Shown: piece by piece, positions 8,332 to 16,216 of the stretch | Position numbering within the stretch: the first letter of the stretch is position 1 | Layout of the letters: the number at the start of each line of letters is the position of its first letter | Assembly: GCA_028282395.1 (NCBI GenBank) | Contig: JANQHY010000229.1 | Span: forward strand, 1-32,932 | Direction: 5' to 3' | DNA from: Gammaproteobacteria bacterium | GTDB lineage: Bacteria > Pseudomonadota > Gammaproteobacteria > UBA12402 | Length of the DNA: 32,932 bases | Notes under the pieces: model-generated | What the model was told of the DNA's origin: nothing | Seen by the model: only the letters and a program-made list of their open reading frames with translations | Databases searched by the model: none | Position numbers and translations under genes: made by a program

Positions 8332-8360
8332 ATGATAACGTGTTGTGGTAATGGTAACAA
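8332..8360 (-). promoter_or_regulatory. Sigma-70-like promoter for the amgK cluster
   Basis: On the minus strand TTGTTA (8360-8355) and TATCAT (8337-8332) are separated by exactly 17 bases. Transcription would begin near 8325 and give a leader of about 45 bases that includes both TATTGGACA repeats. Confidence 0.6.
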
Positions 8361-8540
8361 TGGCAATTAATGTGAAAATTTTGTACAGTCTATCACGGAT
8401 GCTAGGGTTGTCACCTGATTTTTTCAGTAATGCAAAAACGATAGGGAGGTGCATCTTGGCGCGTAAACGTTTATTCTTGCATCATGGTAAGGGGATTTGG
8501 TGTAGTAGATTATGTTGGCAGCGTGAGTAATATAGCGAGC

Positions 8541-11153
8541 ATGACTGGAAAAATAACATTTAACTTTAGAACCTTAAAAAGAGCTACGGCAAGTATTAGT
8601 CTACTATTAGTACTGGGAGCCATGGCCCCTGCTGATGCTAAGCCAAGTAGTCAGCAATTGCTGTTGGCAAAGGAGTTAGGCTGGATTGTCAGTGATAACG
8701 CCTATAATGTCTGTGGTGGCTATTATCGTGAGCTGCCGATTGCCTATACACCTAATCCACGCGCTAAATCACAACGTAATAATTACGACATCTCTTCAGA
8801 TCAGTCGGAATGGACATTAAAAGGTGATATGACTTTTACTGGTCATGTGAAAGTAACCCAAGCACATCATCAGATGCAAGCTGATCGTGTGCATGTGACG
8901 CGTAATAAAGCGAAACGGGTCATCTCACTGGATGCTGTCGGTAACCTGCGTTTTATTGCACCAGAGTTACTAGCCATTGCGCGCCAGGGCAGTTTTAATC
9001 TAGTCAAACAGGTTGCTATCTTGAAAGATGTGCTCTATCGTGCGGCGCCTCATACCAACCGCGTTAAGGTAGTTGATCCGCAAACCGGTAAAGTTGAATA
9101 TCGACTTTATAGGCTCAATGCACGCGGTCGAGCGAAGGAGATTAAACAGGTCGCACCACATCTTTATAAACTTAGTCATGCCAGTTATACCGCTTGCCCA
9201 CCAACTAGCAATACTTGGAAAGTGAGTGCTAATCACATTAAGCTTGATTACACCAAAGGTTGGGGCTCAGCAACCAATGCACTGCTGTATTTAAAAGGCA
9301 TTCCAGTATTCTATTTTCCTTATTACAGTTTCCCCATTTCGCAGCAGCGCCAAAGTGGATTTTTAACCCCATTTTTTCATTACTCTGGCAGTAAAGGAGC
9401 AGTAGTTGGGACACCTTTTTATTGGAATATGGCGCCTAATTACGATATGACCCTAACCCCACAGGTGATGACCAAACATGGATTCATGGCTAGTACACTG
9501 TTTCGTTACTTGACTGCAAAGAGTTATGGTGAGCTTTATGCAGCAGTAGTGCCGCATGATTTTGGCTTTGCCAGTTTCCAGCGTTCTGCGAAGAGGCGGT
9601 ATGGTAGTAGTGCTGGCGTCAGTGATAAGCTTTCGCAGCTTGAGGATGCAAGTACAACCCGTACAGCGATTGCTTGGAATCATACTACGCATTTTACCCA
9701 ACATTTATATTCGCAGCTAAATTTTAATTATGTTAGTGATGATTACTATACCAATGATTTCTATAATGGCTATTTGGGTTTGAGTGGTTATCAATTACTC
9801 CAAAATGCCTCGCTTAATTATGCTGATCACTATTGGAATTGGCAGGCGTTATTGCAACGTTATCAAACACTTCACCCGATTGATCGTGCCGCAGTTGAGA
9901 ATCAATACCAAAATTTGCCAAGAATCAGTTTTGCTTTGCATCCACTATCCTTGTGGGGCGGGGCCACAGCAAAAATGCGCGGTCAATTTACCAATTTTTA
10001 TATTGAGAAGAATCCTGATAGCGAAGTCACACCAGTTTATGGTAATCGTGAGATATTGGTGCCAACGCTAAGTTGGCCAATATTGCGTCCTTACGGTTTC
10101 TGGCGTAACGATTTGGAGCTCCACTCGATATATTATAATGTTGGTAATCCAGCAGATGGTACGCCGCAATCAACTGGCAGAGCAATTCCTATTTTTAATA
10201 GCCATGGTAAATTGATTTTTACGCGCCCGATGCGACTTTTTCACGGTACCATGAGGCAGACCTTTGAGCCAGAAGTCTACTATCTCTATGCACCATTTGT
10301 TGATCAGGATAAGTTGCCTATTTTTGATACAACACGGCGGTTGTTTAGTTATAGTGAAGCGTTCTCGAATAACCGTTTTTCTGGTGATGATCGTGTTGGC
10401 GATGCCAATCAGGTGACGCTAGGAGCCACTAGCCGTTTTATTAATAACGAGACAGGTGAACAGCGGGCACAATTTGGTATTGCCGAAATTTACTATTTCC
10501 GTAATCGTGAAGTGCAACCCTGTTATGGAGACAATTGTCCACCAATTAGTAATAAGGATAAGCGACGAGTGTCGCCGATTGCTGTGCAACTGAGTTACAA
10601 CCTTGCCGGCGCGTGGAATTTTAATTCAGACATGGCTTGGAGCCCGATAGACCATCAGTTTGATAGTAATTTGAGTTATTTGCAGTATCGTCGCGATGGA
10701 CATCACATTTTAAATTTTGGTTATAATGAGGTGCACAACGAGGCAGTTACCAGTGTATTACCAACAAATAGCCCTGTAGGGAGTAACAGTGATCTTAAGC
10801 AGGTATTTGTTTCAAGCTTTTGGCAAGTAGGGCGTAAGTGGTCAGTAATGGGGGCATGGAACCATAACTGGAGCAAAAACCTTGATGTAACATCTAATAA
10901 TTATGAGCGTAGTCGTTATAATACCTGGTTGTATGGGCTCCAGTACAATAGTTGCTGCTGGGCCTTTCGCGTGGTAGGCTATCGTTCGTTTACTGGTTTG
11001 AATGAGAGTTACGACCCCAAATATGATAATGGCGTCTATGTTGAATTCTCTTTGAAAGGATTGGGACAATTGGGTGAAAGTGGCCTTAACACGCTATTAA
11101 ATAACAATATTAACGGCTATCAAGATGATTTTGGGCGGGAGAAAGTATTATGA
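8541..11153 (+). CDS. lptD: LPS-assembly outer-membrane protein LptD
   Basis: An 870-residue outer-membrane barrel that, with the lipoprotein LptE, inserts lipopolysaccharide into the outer leaflet. A signal peptide (residues 1-33, cleavage near APADA) is followed by an OstA/LptA-like beta-jellyroll (about 90-170, MTFTGHVKVTQAHHQMQADR) and then the barrel (LKGIPVFYFPYYSFPIS onward). Four cysteines sit as in the E. coli protein: C58, C219 and the CC pair at 805-806, so the non-consecutive disulfides needed for function should form. Two extra cysteines lie near residues 661 and 666. I start at ATG 8541 because the signal peptide begins there; an upstream in-frame ATG at 8484 would add 19 residues, and neither has a strong ribosome site. 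The gene is divergent from amgK and overlaps surA by 4 bp. Confidence 0.95.
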   Translation: MTGKITFNFRTLKRATASISLLLVLGAMAPADAKPSSQQLLLAKELGWIVSDNAYNVCGGYYRELPIAYTPNPRAKSQRNNYDISSDQSEWTLKGDMTFTGHVKVTQAHHQMQADRVHVTRNKAKRVISLDAVGNLRFIAPELLAIARQGSFNLVKQVAILKDVLYRAAPHTNRVKVVDPQTGKVEYRLYRLNARGRAKEIKQVAPHLYKLSHASYTACPPTSNTWKVSANHIKLDYTKGWGSATNALLYLKGIPVFYFPYYSFPISQQRQSGFLTPFFHYSGSKGAVVGTPFYWNMAPNYDMTLTPQVMTKHGFMASTLFRYLTAKSYGELYAAVVPHDFGFASFQRSAKRRYGSSAGVSDKLSQLEDASTTRTAIAWNHTTHFTQHLYSQLNFNYVSDDYYTNDFYNGYLGLSGYQLLQNASLNYADHYWNWQALLQRYQTLHPIDRAAVENQYQNLPRISFALHPLSLWGGATAKMRGQFTNFYIEKNPDSEVTPVYGNREILVPTLSWPILRPYGFWRNDLELHSIYYNVGNPADGTPQSTGRAIPIFNSHGKLIFTRPMRLFHGTMRQTFEPEVYYLYAPFVDQDKLPIFDTTRRLFSYSEAFSNNRFSGDDRVGDANQVTLGATSRFINNETGEQRAQFGIAEIYYFRNREVQPCYGDNCPPISNKDKRRVSPIAVQLSYNLAGAWNFNSDMAWSPIDHQFDSNLSYLQYRRDGHHILNFGYNEVHNEAVTSVLPTNSPVGSNSDLKQVFVSSFWQVGRKWSVMGAWNHNWSKNLDVTSNNYERSRYNTWLYGLQYNSCCWAFRVVGYRSFTGLNESYDPKYDNGVYVEFSLKGLGQLGESGLNTLLNNNINGYQDDFGREKVL

Positions 11154-12580
11154 CAACCATTCGTATCTATCTGGCCATGACGCTGCTTATGTTGAGTGGT
11201 ATAAGCAATGCTGCGGTAATGCTGAATGACTCTGCTGACCATAGCCATGCAGTTGCGGTCAAACCGCCTATAACAACAGCAACAACAGCGGCTGTTGCCA
11301 AATCAGTTGCTAAGCCAGTGCAAAGCAGTCAAGATCAATTGGTAGACCGTATTGTTGCCATTGTTAATAATGATGTTATTACTCAGTCGCAATTGAATTT
11401 GGCAACTGTAGCAGTGAAAGACAGCATAGCTGACGGTAAACAAGCATTGCCGAGTGAAGCCGTACTACAGCGCCAGGTTCTACAGCAGTTAATTGATCGT
11501 AGACTACAGTTACAATTAGCTGCGCGGAATGATGTTACTGTTACCACTGACCAGATTCATGATCAAATTGCTAAGATGGCTGAACAACAACACATGACGG
11601 TTGATCAGTTTTATGCTGCTGCACCGGCACATGGATTCACCAAGCAGAGTCTGATTAAGCAGGTGAGAGAGAACATCATTATCCAAAAACTAGTGCGGCG
11701 TGCCATGCAGACGCAGATTCACATTAGCGATCAGGATATTGACAACTATCTACACCAGTTAGCGCATGATCCTCGAGTAAAGAAATCGTATCGAGTACAG
11801 GATATTTTAATCGCTTTGCCCGCCACACCATCAGCGCAGCAGATTACCCAAGCAAAGGATAAAGCAGAGGTAATTCTAAAACGTCTACATCAAGGAGCTG
11901 ATTTTGATAAATTGTCTGCTTCCAGTTCACAAGCCACTAATGCGTTGAAGGGCGGCGATCTTGGGTGGTTGCAGTTGGGCGAACTGCCCGATGCCTTTGA
12001 AAAGGCTGTGGTTACCATGAAGCAAGGTGAAGTGTTTGGTCCTATTCGCACTGCCAATGGTTTTCACATTATTAAACTATCTGGTGTGCGCGGGCTAACA
12101 CCGGGGAGTGCGCTTATTCAAGTTGAGTTACGTCAGATTGTATTGAAACCAACAGCGAAACGGTCGGCACATGCCACAGAGGTATTAGCTAACCGGTTGC
12201 AGAGTGATTTGATGAAAGGGCGTAATTTTGAACAGTTGGCGGCAAAATATTCACAGGGAGGCCATGCTAAGAAAGGGGGTTATGTAGGCTGGGTTGATCC
12301 CAAGGCAGCATATCCTCACCTTGCGAATGCCATTTTGCAGCTTAATCCCGGGCAATTTAGTCGCGTGTTAGCAGCAAATAATAGTTACTATCTGATTCAA
12401 GTGATGGCTAAACGCAAGGCCTTTTCTGCTAATAAGAATGAACGCGAACAAGTAAAACAGCTGCTGTATCGTAAACAGTTAATCGAGCAGATGCAGACGT
12501 GGTTGAGTCGTTTAAGATCACAAGCTTATATCAAAGTGATGTTGACGGGAGCAACTACTACTGATGAGCAGAGTGACTAA
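11150..12580 (+). CDS. surA: Periplasmic chaperone and peptidyl-prolyl isomerase SurA
   Basis: A 476-residue periplasmic chaperone that escorts unfolded outer-membrane proteins, LptD among them, to the BAM complex. A signal peptide (residues 1-21, ISNA) is followed by an Ala/Thr/Val/Lys-rich linker (about 25-60) that most SurA proteins lack, the SurA N-domain starting at VDRIVAIVNNDVITQSQL (65 onward), a first parvulin domain (about 212-315, with GGDLGWLQLGELPDAFE) and a second (about 322-430, with KKGGYVGWVDPKAAYP). It is longer than E. coli SurA (428) mainly because of the linker. ATG 11150 overlaps the lptD stop, so the two are translationally coupled. The usual next genes pdxA and rsmA are not here. 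Confidence 0.93.
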   Translation: MTTIRIYLAMTLLMLSGISNAAVMLNDSADHSHAVAVKPPITTATTAAVAKSVAKPVQSSQDQLVDRIVAIVNNDVITQSQLNLATVAVKDSIADGKQALPSEAVLQRQVLQQLIDRRLQLQLAARNDVTVTTDQIHDQIAKMAEQQHMTVDQFYAAAPAHGFTKQSLIKQVRENIIIQKLVRRAMQTQIHISDQDIDNYLHQLAHDPRVKKSYRVQDILIALPATPSAQQITQAKDKAEVILKRLHQGADFDKLSASSSQATNALKGGDLGWLQLGELPDAFEKAVVTMKQGEVFGPIRTANGFHIIKLSGVRGLTPGSALIQVELRQIVLKPTAKRSAHATEVLANRLQSDLMKGRNFEQLAAKYSQGGHAKKGGYVGWVDPKAAYPHLANAILQLNPGQFSRVLAANNSYYLIQVMAKRKAFSANKNEREQVKQLLYRKQLIEQMQTWLSRLRSQAYIKVMLTGATTTDEQSD

Positions 12581-12621
12581 AGCAATGGAATGCCTTAAAA
12601 GGCGATGAAATAGGCGGAAAG

Positions 12622-13824
12622 ATGAGCACTAGCAGCAGCAACTTGTCGTTACGGCAAAAGTTGATATTACGGCCACTATTTGTTTTTGCACTGTTTTTAA
12701 TGGGGGCAGGTGTAGATCTCTATGTGCCGTCATTACCGGCAATCACACGTTACTTTCATAGCACTTCACACTCTGTCCAACTAACCGTAGCACTGTATAT
12801 GTTAGGTTATGCTGTTGGTCAGATCGTGCTGTGCACCCTTTCTGATAGCTGGGGGCGGCGTAAGATATTAATTGGTAGCGCTGCTTTTTATGTTCTGATC
12901 AGTTTTCTGGCGGCCTGGTCACCTAATATCTATCTGTTAATTTTCTATCGTTTTCTCCAAGGTATTGGGATTGCTGGTTTAGGTGCGGTAGCGCGCACGA
13001 TGATATCAGACTGTTTTGTTGGTGTGGAGTTTACCAAAGTAGTTTCTACAGCAGCAGCAAGTTGGTCATTGGGGCCGATTCTTGGACCGCTTATCGGCGG
13101 CTATCTACAACACTATTTCGGTTGGCAAGCCAATTTTTACTTTTTTGGTTGTTATGCCTTAGTGCTGTTTATTTATATTGTCATCATGGTCCCTGAGACG
13201 AATACAAAACGGTTACCGCTACATCCGGTACGATTGGCACAGACTATTGTGCGTATTATCACCAATAAAGCTTTTATTCTGCTTGCGATGATAGTATCGG
13301 GCTTGATTTATTCAATATTAGTTGTGTTTAATTTAATTGGTCCGTATCTGTTACAGACAATATTACACTATAGTGCTGTAGAATATGGGCATGTTGCACT
13401 GCTTTTAGGTACAACGGCTTTTATTGGTACTATGTGTAATCGCTTTTTCGTCACACTAGCTGAGCCATTGCAAATATCCTTGGCTGCGTTAATAATGGCT
13501 TTATTAATAAGCTTGACGATGGTGCTATTGGCAATTTTTGTTGGAATAAAAAGTTATACAGTGCTTTTACCGTCTATTGCTCTATTCTTTTGCTGCGCAT
13601 TGGTTTTGCCCAATATCTTTTCTTACGCCATTACGTTATTTACCGATATTGCTGGTGCTGCAAATGCGCTTTTTGGTGCATTAATGTCCACAATGGTTTT
13701 TTTAATGGGCAGTATTGCTTCGGCCTTTCACGTTCAAACCCAGTTGCCAATGGCATTGCTTTATAGCGCAATGGTTTTTATCAGTCTGTTAACACTTTGT
13801 TATTGTTATCGTCAACAGCGATAA
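12622..13824 (+). CDS. Bcr/CflA-type MFS drug exporter
   Basis: A 400-residue inner-membrane transporter with twelve predicted helices. The opening GAGVDLYVPSLPAITRYF is the helix-1 signature of the Bcr/CflA branch of drug:H+ antiporters (typically DxYLPALP), followed by motif A as LSDSWGRRKILI between helices 2 and 3 and RFLQGIGIAGLGAVARTMIS in helix 4-5 with motif C-like GPILGPLIGGYL. Start ATG 12622 follows GGCGGAAAG. It lies 41 bp after surA with no T-tract terminator between (only a small GCCTT/AAGGC hairpin), so read-through from lptD-surA is possible. Substrate unknown. It shares the branch with the exporter gene at 21312-22493, but the two are clearly different proteins. Confidence 0.8.
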   Translation: MSTSSSNLSLRQKLILRPLFVFALFLMGAGVDLYVPSLPAITRYFHSTSHSVQLTVALYMLGYAVGQIVLCTLSDSWGRRKILIGSAAFYVLISFLAAWSPNIYLLIFYRFLQGIGIAGLGAVARTMISDCFVGVEFTKVVSTAAASWSLGPILGPLIGGYLQHYFGWQANFYFFGCYALVLFIYIVIMVPETNTKRLPLHPVRLAQTIVRIITNKAFILLAMIVSGLIYSILVVFNLIGPYLLQTILHYSAVEYGHVALLLGTTAFIGTMCNRFFVTLAEPLQISLAALIMALLISLTMVLLAIFVGIKSYTVLLPSIALFFCCALVLPNIFSYAITLFTDIAGAANALFGALMSTMVFLMGSIASAFHVQTQLPMALLYSAMVFISLLTLCYCYRQQR

Positions 13825-13834
13825 TTTCTATTTG

Positions 13835-14878
13835 CTATAGTGTCGACATATCGATAACAAAACGGTATTTGACATCGCTACGTAACATCCGTTCATAAGC
13901 ATCATTAATTTTATCAATGGGAATTAGTTCAATATCAGCAACGATATTGTGTTCGCCACAGTAATTGAGCATCTCCTGTGTCTCTTTAATGCCACCGATG
14001 AGTGAACTGCTGAGAATGCGCGTAGGAAATAGTAAAGCGCCAATAGCAAGTGCTTGTGGCTCCTGGGGTACGCCAAGCATTACCATTGGGCAGTCGCGCT
14101 TCAATAATGTTAAGTACTCATTAATATTGTGTGTTGCTGAGACCGTATCAATAATGACGTCAAGCGAGGTCTGTTTCTCTGCCATTGCTGCTGTATCACT
14201 AGAGAGAATCACTTCATCCGCCCCTAGATTGAGGGCGGCTTGACGTTTATTCTCTGAGTGGGTGAAGACGATAACATGTGCGCCAAAGGCATGGGCAAAT
14301 TTAATGGCCATATGGCCTAAGCCACCAAGACCAACTATGCCTATGCGTTGGCCAGGGCTAACGTTCCAACGCCGCAGTGGTGAGTAAGTAGTGATGCCAG
14401 CACATAGCAGTGGAGCAACACTAGCTAGAGGTAAATTATCTGGAATAGTTAACGCAAACTCCTCTCTTACGACTAGGTTATTAGAATACCCGCCCTGAGT
14501 TGGGCGCTCACTGCCATAATAGTGGCTATTATAGGTAAAGATTGGACCTTTATCGCAGAATTGTTCTTTATTTTCATGGCAGCTACTACACTGTAAACAA
14601 GAGTCAACCATGCAGCCAACGCCTGCTAAGTCACCAACACGAAATTTCTTCACATTGTTGCCAACTTTAGTGACTTTGCCAACAATTTCATGGCCAGGCA
14701 CCATAGGATAGATTGAACCGCCCCATTCATTGCGCACTTGGTGGACGTCACTATGGCAAACACCACAATAGGCAATATCAATTAAAATTTCCCCTTCAGC
14801 AACATCTTGGCGCTCAAATTCATAGGGGGATAATAGACTGTCTGCGTTTTGAGCAGCATAACCTTTAGATTGAATCAT
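13835..14878 (-). CDS. Zinc-dependent alcohol/aldehyde dehydrogenase (YahK/CAD-like)
   Basis: A 347-residue medium-chain dehydrogenase that interconverts alcohols and aldehydes with NAD(P)H. The catalytic zinc ligands are in CGVCHSDVH (about residues 38-46), GHEIVG (about 63-68) and LLCAGITTYSPL (about 158-169). The structural zinc loop is CMVDSCLQCSSCHENKEQFC, and the Rossmann motif is GIVGLGGLGHMA (about 181-192). The GCMVDSC...QFC form and overall length match the cinnamyl-alcohol/YahK branch, usually NADPH-linked and broad in aldehyde substrate. Start ATG 14878 follows GAGGTAG. It is convergent with the MFS gene (10 bp apart) and divergent from the desaturase gene, sharing a 205-bp control region with it. 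A role in clearing aldehydes from lipid damage is possible but is inferred from position only. Confidence 0.85.
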   Translation of the reverse strand: MIQSKGYAAQNADSLLSPYEFERQDVAEGEILIDIAYCGVCHSDVHQVRNEWGGSIYPMVPGHEIVGKVTKVGNNVKKFRVGDLAGVGCMVDSCLQCSSCHENKEQFCDKGPIFTYNSHYYGSERPTQGGYSNNLVVREEFALTIPDNLPLASVAPLLCAGITTYSPLRRWNVSPGQRIGIVGLGGLGHMAIKFAHAFGAHVIVFTHSENKRQAALNLGADEVILSSDTAAMAEKQTSLDVIIDTVSATHNINEYLTLLKRDCPMVMLGVPQEPQALAIGALLFPTRILSSSLIGGIKETQEMLNYCGEHNIVADIELIPIDKINDAYERMLRSDVKYRFVIDMSTL

Positions 14879-14952
14879 ATGACTACCTCACTCACCCGGA
14901 TAATCCAACTATTTTACGTCAATATGAGTAAATAGCAAGATTGTATCAGTAC

Positions 14953-14982
14953 TTGCTTTTTTTACCTTGTCAAGGTTACGAT
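14953..14982 (+). promoter_or_regulatory. Candidate desaturase promoter with a dyad in its spacer
   Basis: TTGCTT (14953-14958) and TACGAT (14977-14982) are 18 bases apart, and the perfect inverted repeat ACCTTG-T-CAAGGT (14964-14976) fills most of the spacer. On the other strand the dyad contains TTGACA, a consensus -35 facing the alcohol dehydrogenase gene (TACAAT lies downstream on that strand but at an unusually long spacing). A further CAAGGT half-site is at 14995-15000. A regulator binding here could govern both divergent genes. Confidence 0.45.
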
Positions 14983-15036
14983 AGTGGTAGCGCTCAAGGT
15001 GGAATACGTCATAGTTTTCTGACTTTTAGCAATCAT

Positions 15037-15077
15037 AGGGGGAGACTACCCCTTTTAAGAATGTATTCTAAAAGGAG
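15037..15077 (+). promoter_or_regulatory. Two mutually exclusive leader hairpins over the desaturase ribosome site
   Basis: Hairpin A pairs AGGGG (15037-15041) with CCCCT (15049-15053) around a 7-base loop. Hairpin B pairs CCTTTTA..GAA (15051-15061) with TTCTAAAAGG (15066-15075), ten base pairs with one bulged A and a 4-base loop. It buries A73-G75 of the AAGGAG ribosome site (15072-15077). The two share 15051-15053, so only one can form at a time. B is almost all A-U pairs. The TTG start at 15084 is just outside. Confidence 0.6.
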
Positions 15078-15083
15078 AAAACG

Positions 15084-16079
15084 TTGTTAACAATTAACGA
15101 TATACAGCAGTTGCGTCAGGTATTAGAATCTCAAGGCTGTTTTAAAACTGTTCGGTTGCGTTCAATGTTAAAGTTAACCTTCATGGCGTTAATTGCGTTA
15201 GGCGGTTATGTCATTGCGCTAAAGTTAGCGCTACCTGTTGGGTTGCTATTACTGTTACCTTTGTCTATTTCATTTGCAGTAGTGGTCATGATGGGCCATG
15301 AAGCTGGACATCAAGCAATTTTTCATTCACGTGCGGCGAATAAAAGCCTATTTTTCTTGCTGTTTTCGTTGGTTGGTGGATTAAGTGTGACTTACTGGTC
15401 GCATAAACATAATAAGCGTCACCATGCTGCACCAAATGTTGTTGGTATGGATGATGATATTGATTTTTGGCCAATAGCTTTCTATAGAGAAAAAATTGTT
15501 GAATCGCGCATTGGCACACAGTTTTTTCAGAAGCATTGTCAGCACTGGCTTTTTTGGGCTATCTGTTTTCTTTTATCATTTAGTATGCGTTGGGATAGTT
15601 TTGTCTATCTTTTCAAACAGCGTCATCAGTTGAAGCGAGATGCACTGCTTGATATTGCCTTACTGGTGCTGCACTACCTATTGTGGCTAGTACTACCAAT
15701 ATTTTTTGTTGGTGTCGTCAAGACACTGTTATGCTATCTACTTTTATGGGCCTTTGTTGGTTGGATTTTGGCAATAGTTTTTATTGTTGGCCATACCGGG
15801 CGACCAGTGCTTAAACAACTTAGTAATCCCTGGCAGGTGATATTAACCACTTCACAGAATACTAAACTGCCTCGCTGGGTCTCTTGGTGCTTTGTTGGTT
15901 TGGATTATCAGATTGAGCATCACCTATTTCCTAAACTAAACCATTTCCGCATGAGGAAGGCCAGCCATTATGTTAAAGCCTGGGTACGCGAAAAACAGCT
16001 TCCCTATCATGAAGCGACACTATTTCAAGCATTAAAGAGTGTCTATTTCACTTTGAAGCAGCCGTGCCCCGCCCAATAG
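15084..16079 (+). CDS. Membrane fatty acid desaturase
   Basis: A 331-residue di-iron membrane enzyme that introduces a double bond into fatty acyl chains. The three histidine boxes are present: GHEAGH (H72, H76), HKHNKRHH (H107-H114) and QIEHH (H279-H280). The glutamine in the third box is the pattern of front-end and linoleoyl-CoA-type desaturases; no cytochrome b5 domain is fused. Four or so membrane helices lie between the boxes (about 31-70, 86-105, 155-170, 190-240). The start is TTG 15084, chosen because AAGGAG lies six bases upstream and no ATG fits. A nine-codon frame with ATG 15061 crosses this start and ends at 15090. The gene is divergent from the alcohol dehydrogenase. The leader structure suggests control at translation initiation. 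Confidence 0.87.
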   Translation: MLTINDIQQLRQVLESQGCFKTVRLRSMLKLTFMALIALGGYVIALKLALPVGLLLLLPLSISFAVVVMMGHEAGHQAIFHSRAANKSLFFLLFSLVGGLSVTYWSHKHNKRHHAAPNVVGMDDDIDFWPIAFYREKIVESRIGTQFFQKHCQHWLFWAICFLLSFSMRWDSFVYLFKQRHQLKRDALLDIALLVLHYLLWLVLPIFFVGVVKTLLCYLLLWAFVGWILAIVFIVGHTGRPVLKQLSNPWQVILTTSQNTKLPRWVSWCFVGLDYQIEHHLFPKLNHFRMRKASHYVKAWVREKQLPYHEATLFQALKSVYFTLKQPCPAQ

Positions 16080-16119
16080 ATGAGGGGCGGTGATATTTTC
16101 CGATCAAATTGTCTTCTTT

Positions 16120-16148
16120 TCCCTCTCCCATTTTCTGTGGGAAAGGGG
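16120..16148. repeat. REP-like hairpin CCCTCTCCCA/TGGGAAAGGG
   Basis: Arms 16121-16130 and 16138-16147 pair in nine of ten positions around TTTTCTG. No T-tract follows. The CCCTCTCCC...GGGAAAGGGGCAGGGG layout resembles dispersed palindromic repeats common between genes in proteobacteria. It lies between the desaturase stop and the end of the orphan gene on the other strand. Confidence 0.5.
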
Positions 16149-16216
16149 CAGGGGATAGAGTGAAAAGTCTTGGCCACTTGCCCGCAACAATCATAAGGAA
16201 TCGTAAAGATTCACTA

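Noticed and set aside
8281..8454. N-terminal extension of AmgK up to 8454
   Set aside because: The added residues are not AmgK-like and would include the promoter and repeat region.
12585..12610. GCCTT/AAGGC hairpin after surA as a terminator
   Set aside because: Short stem, 2-base spacer and no T-tract; read-through is likely.
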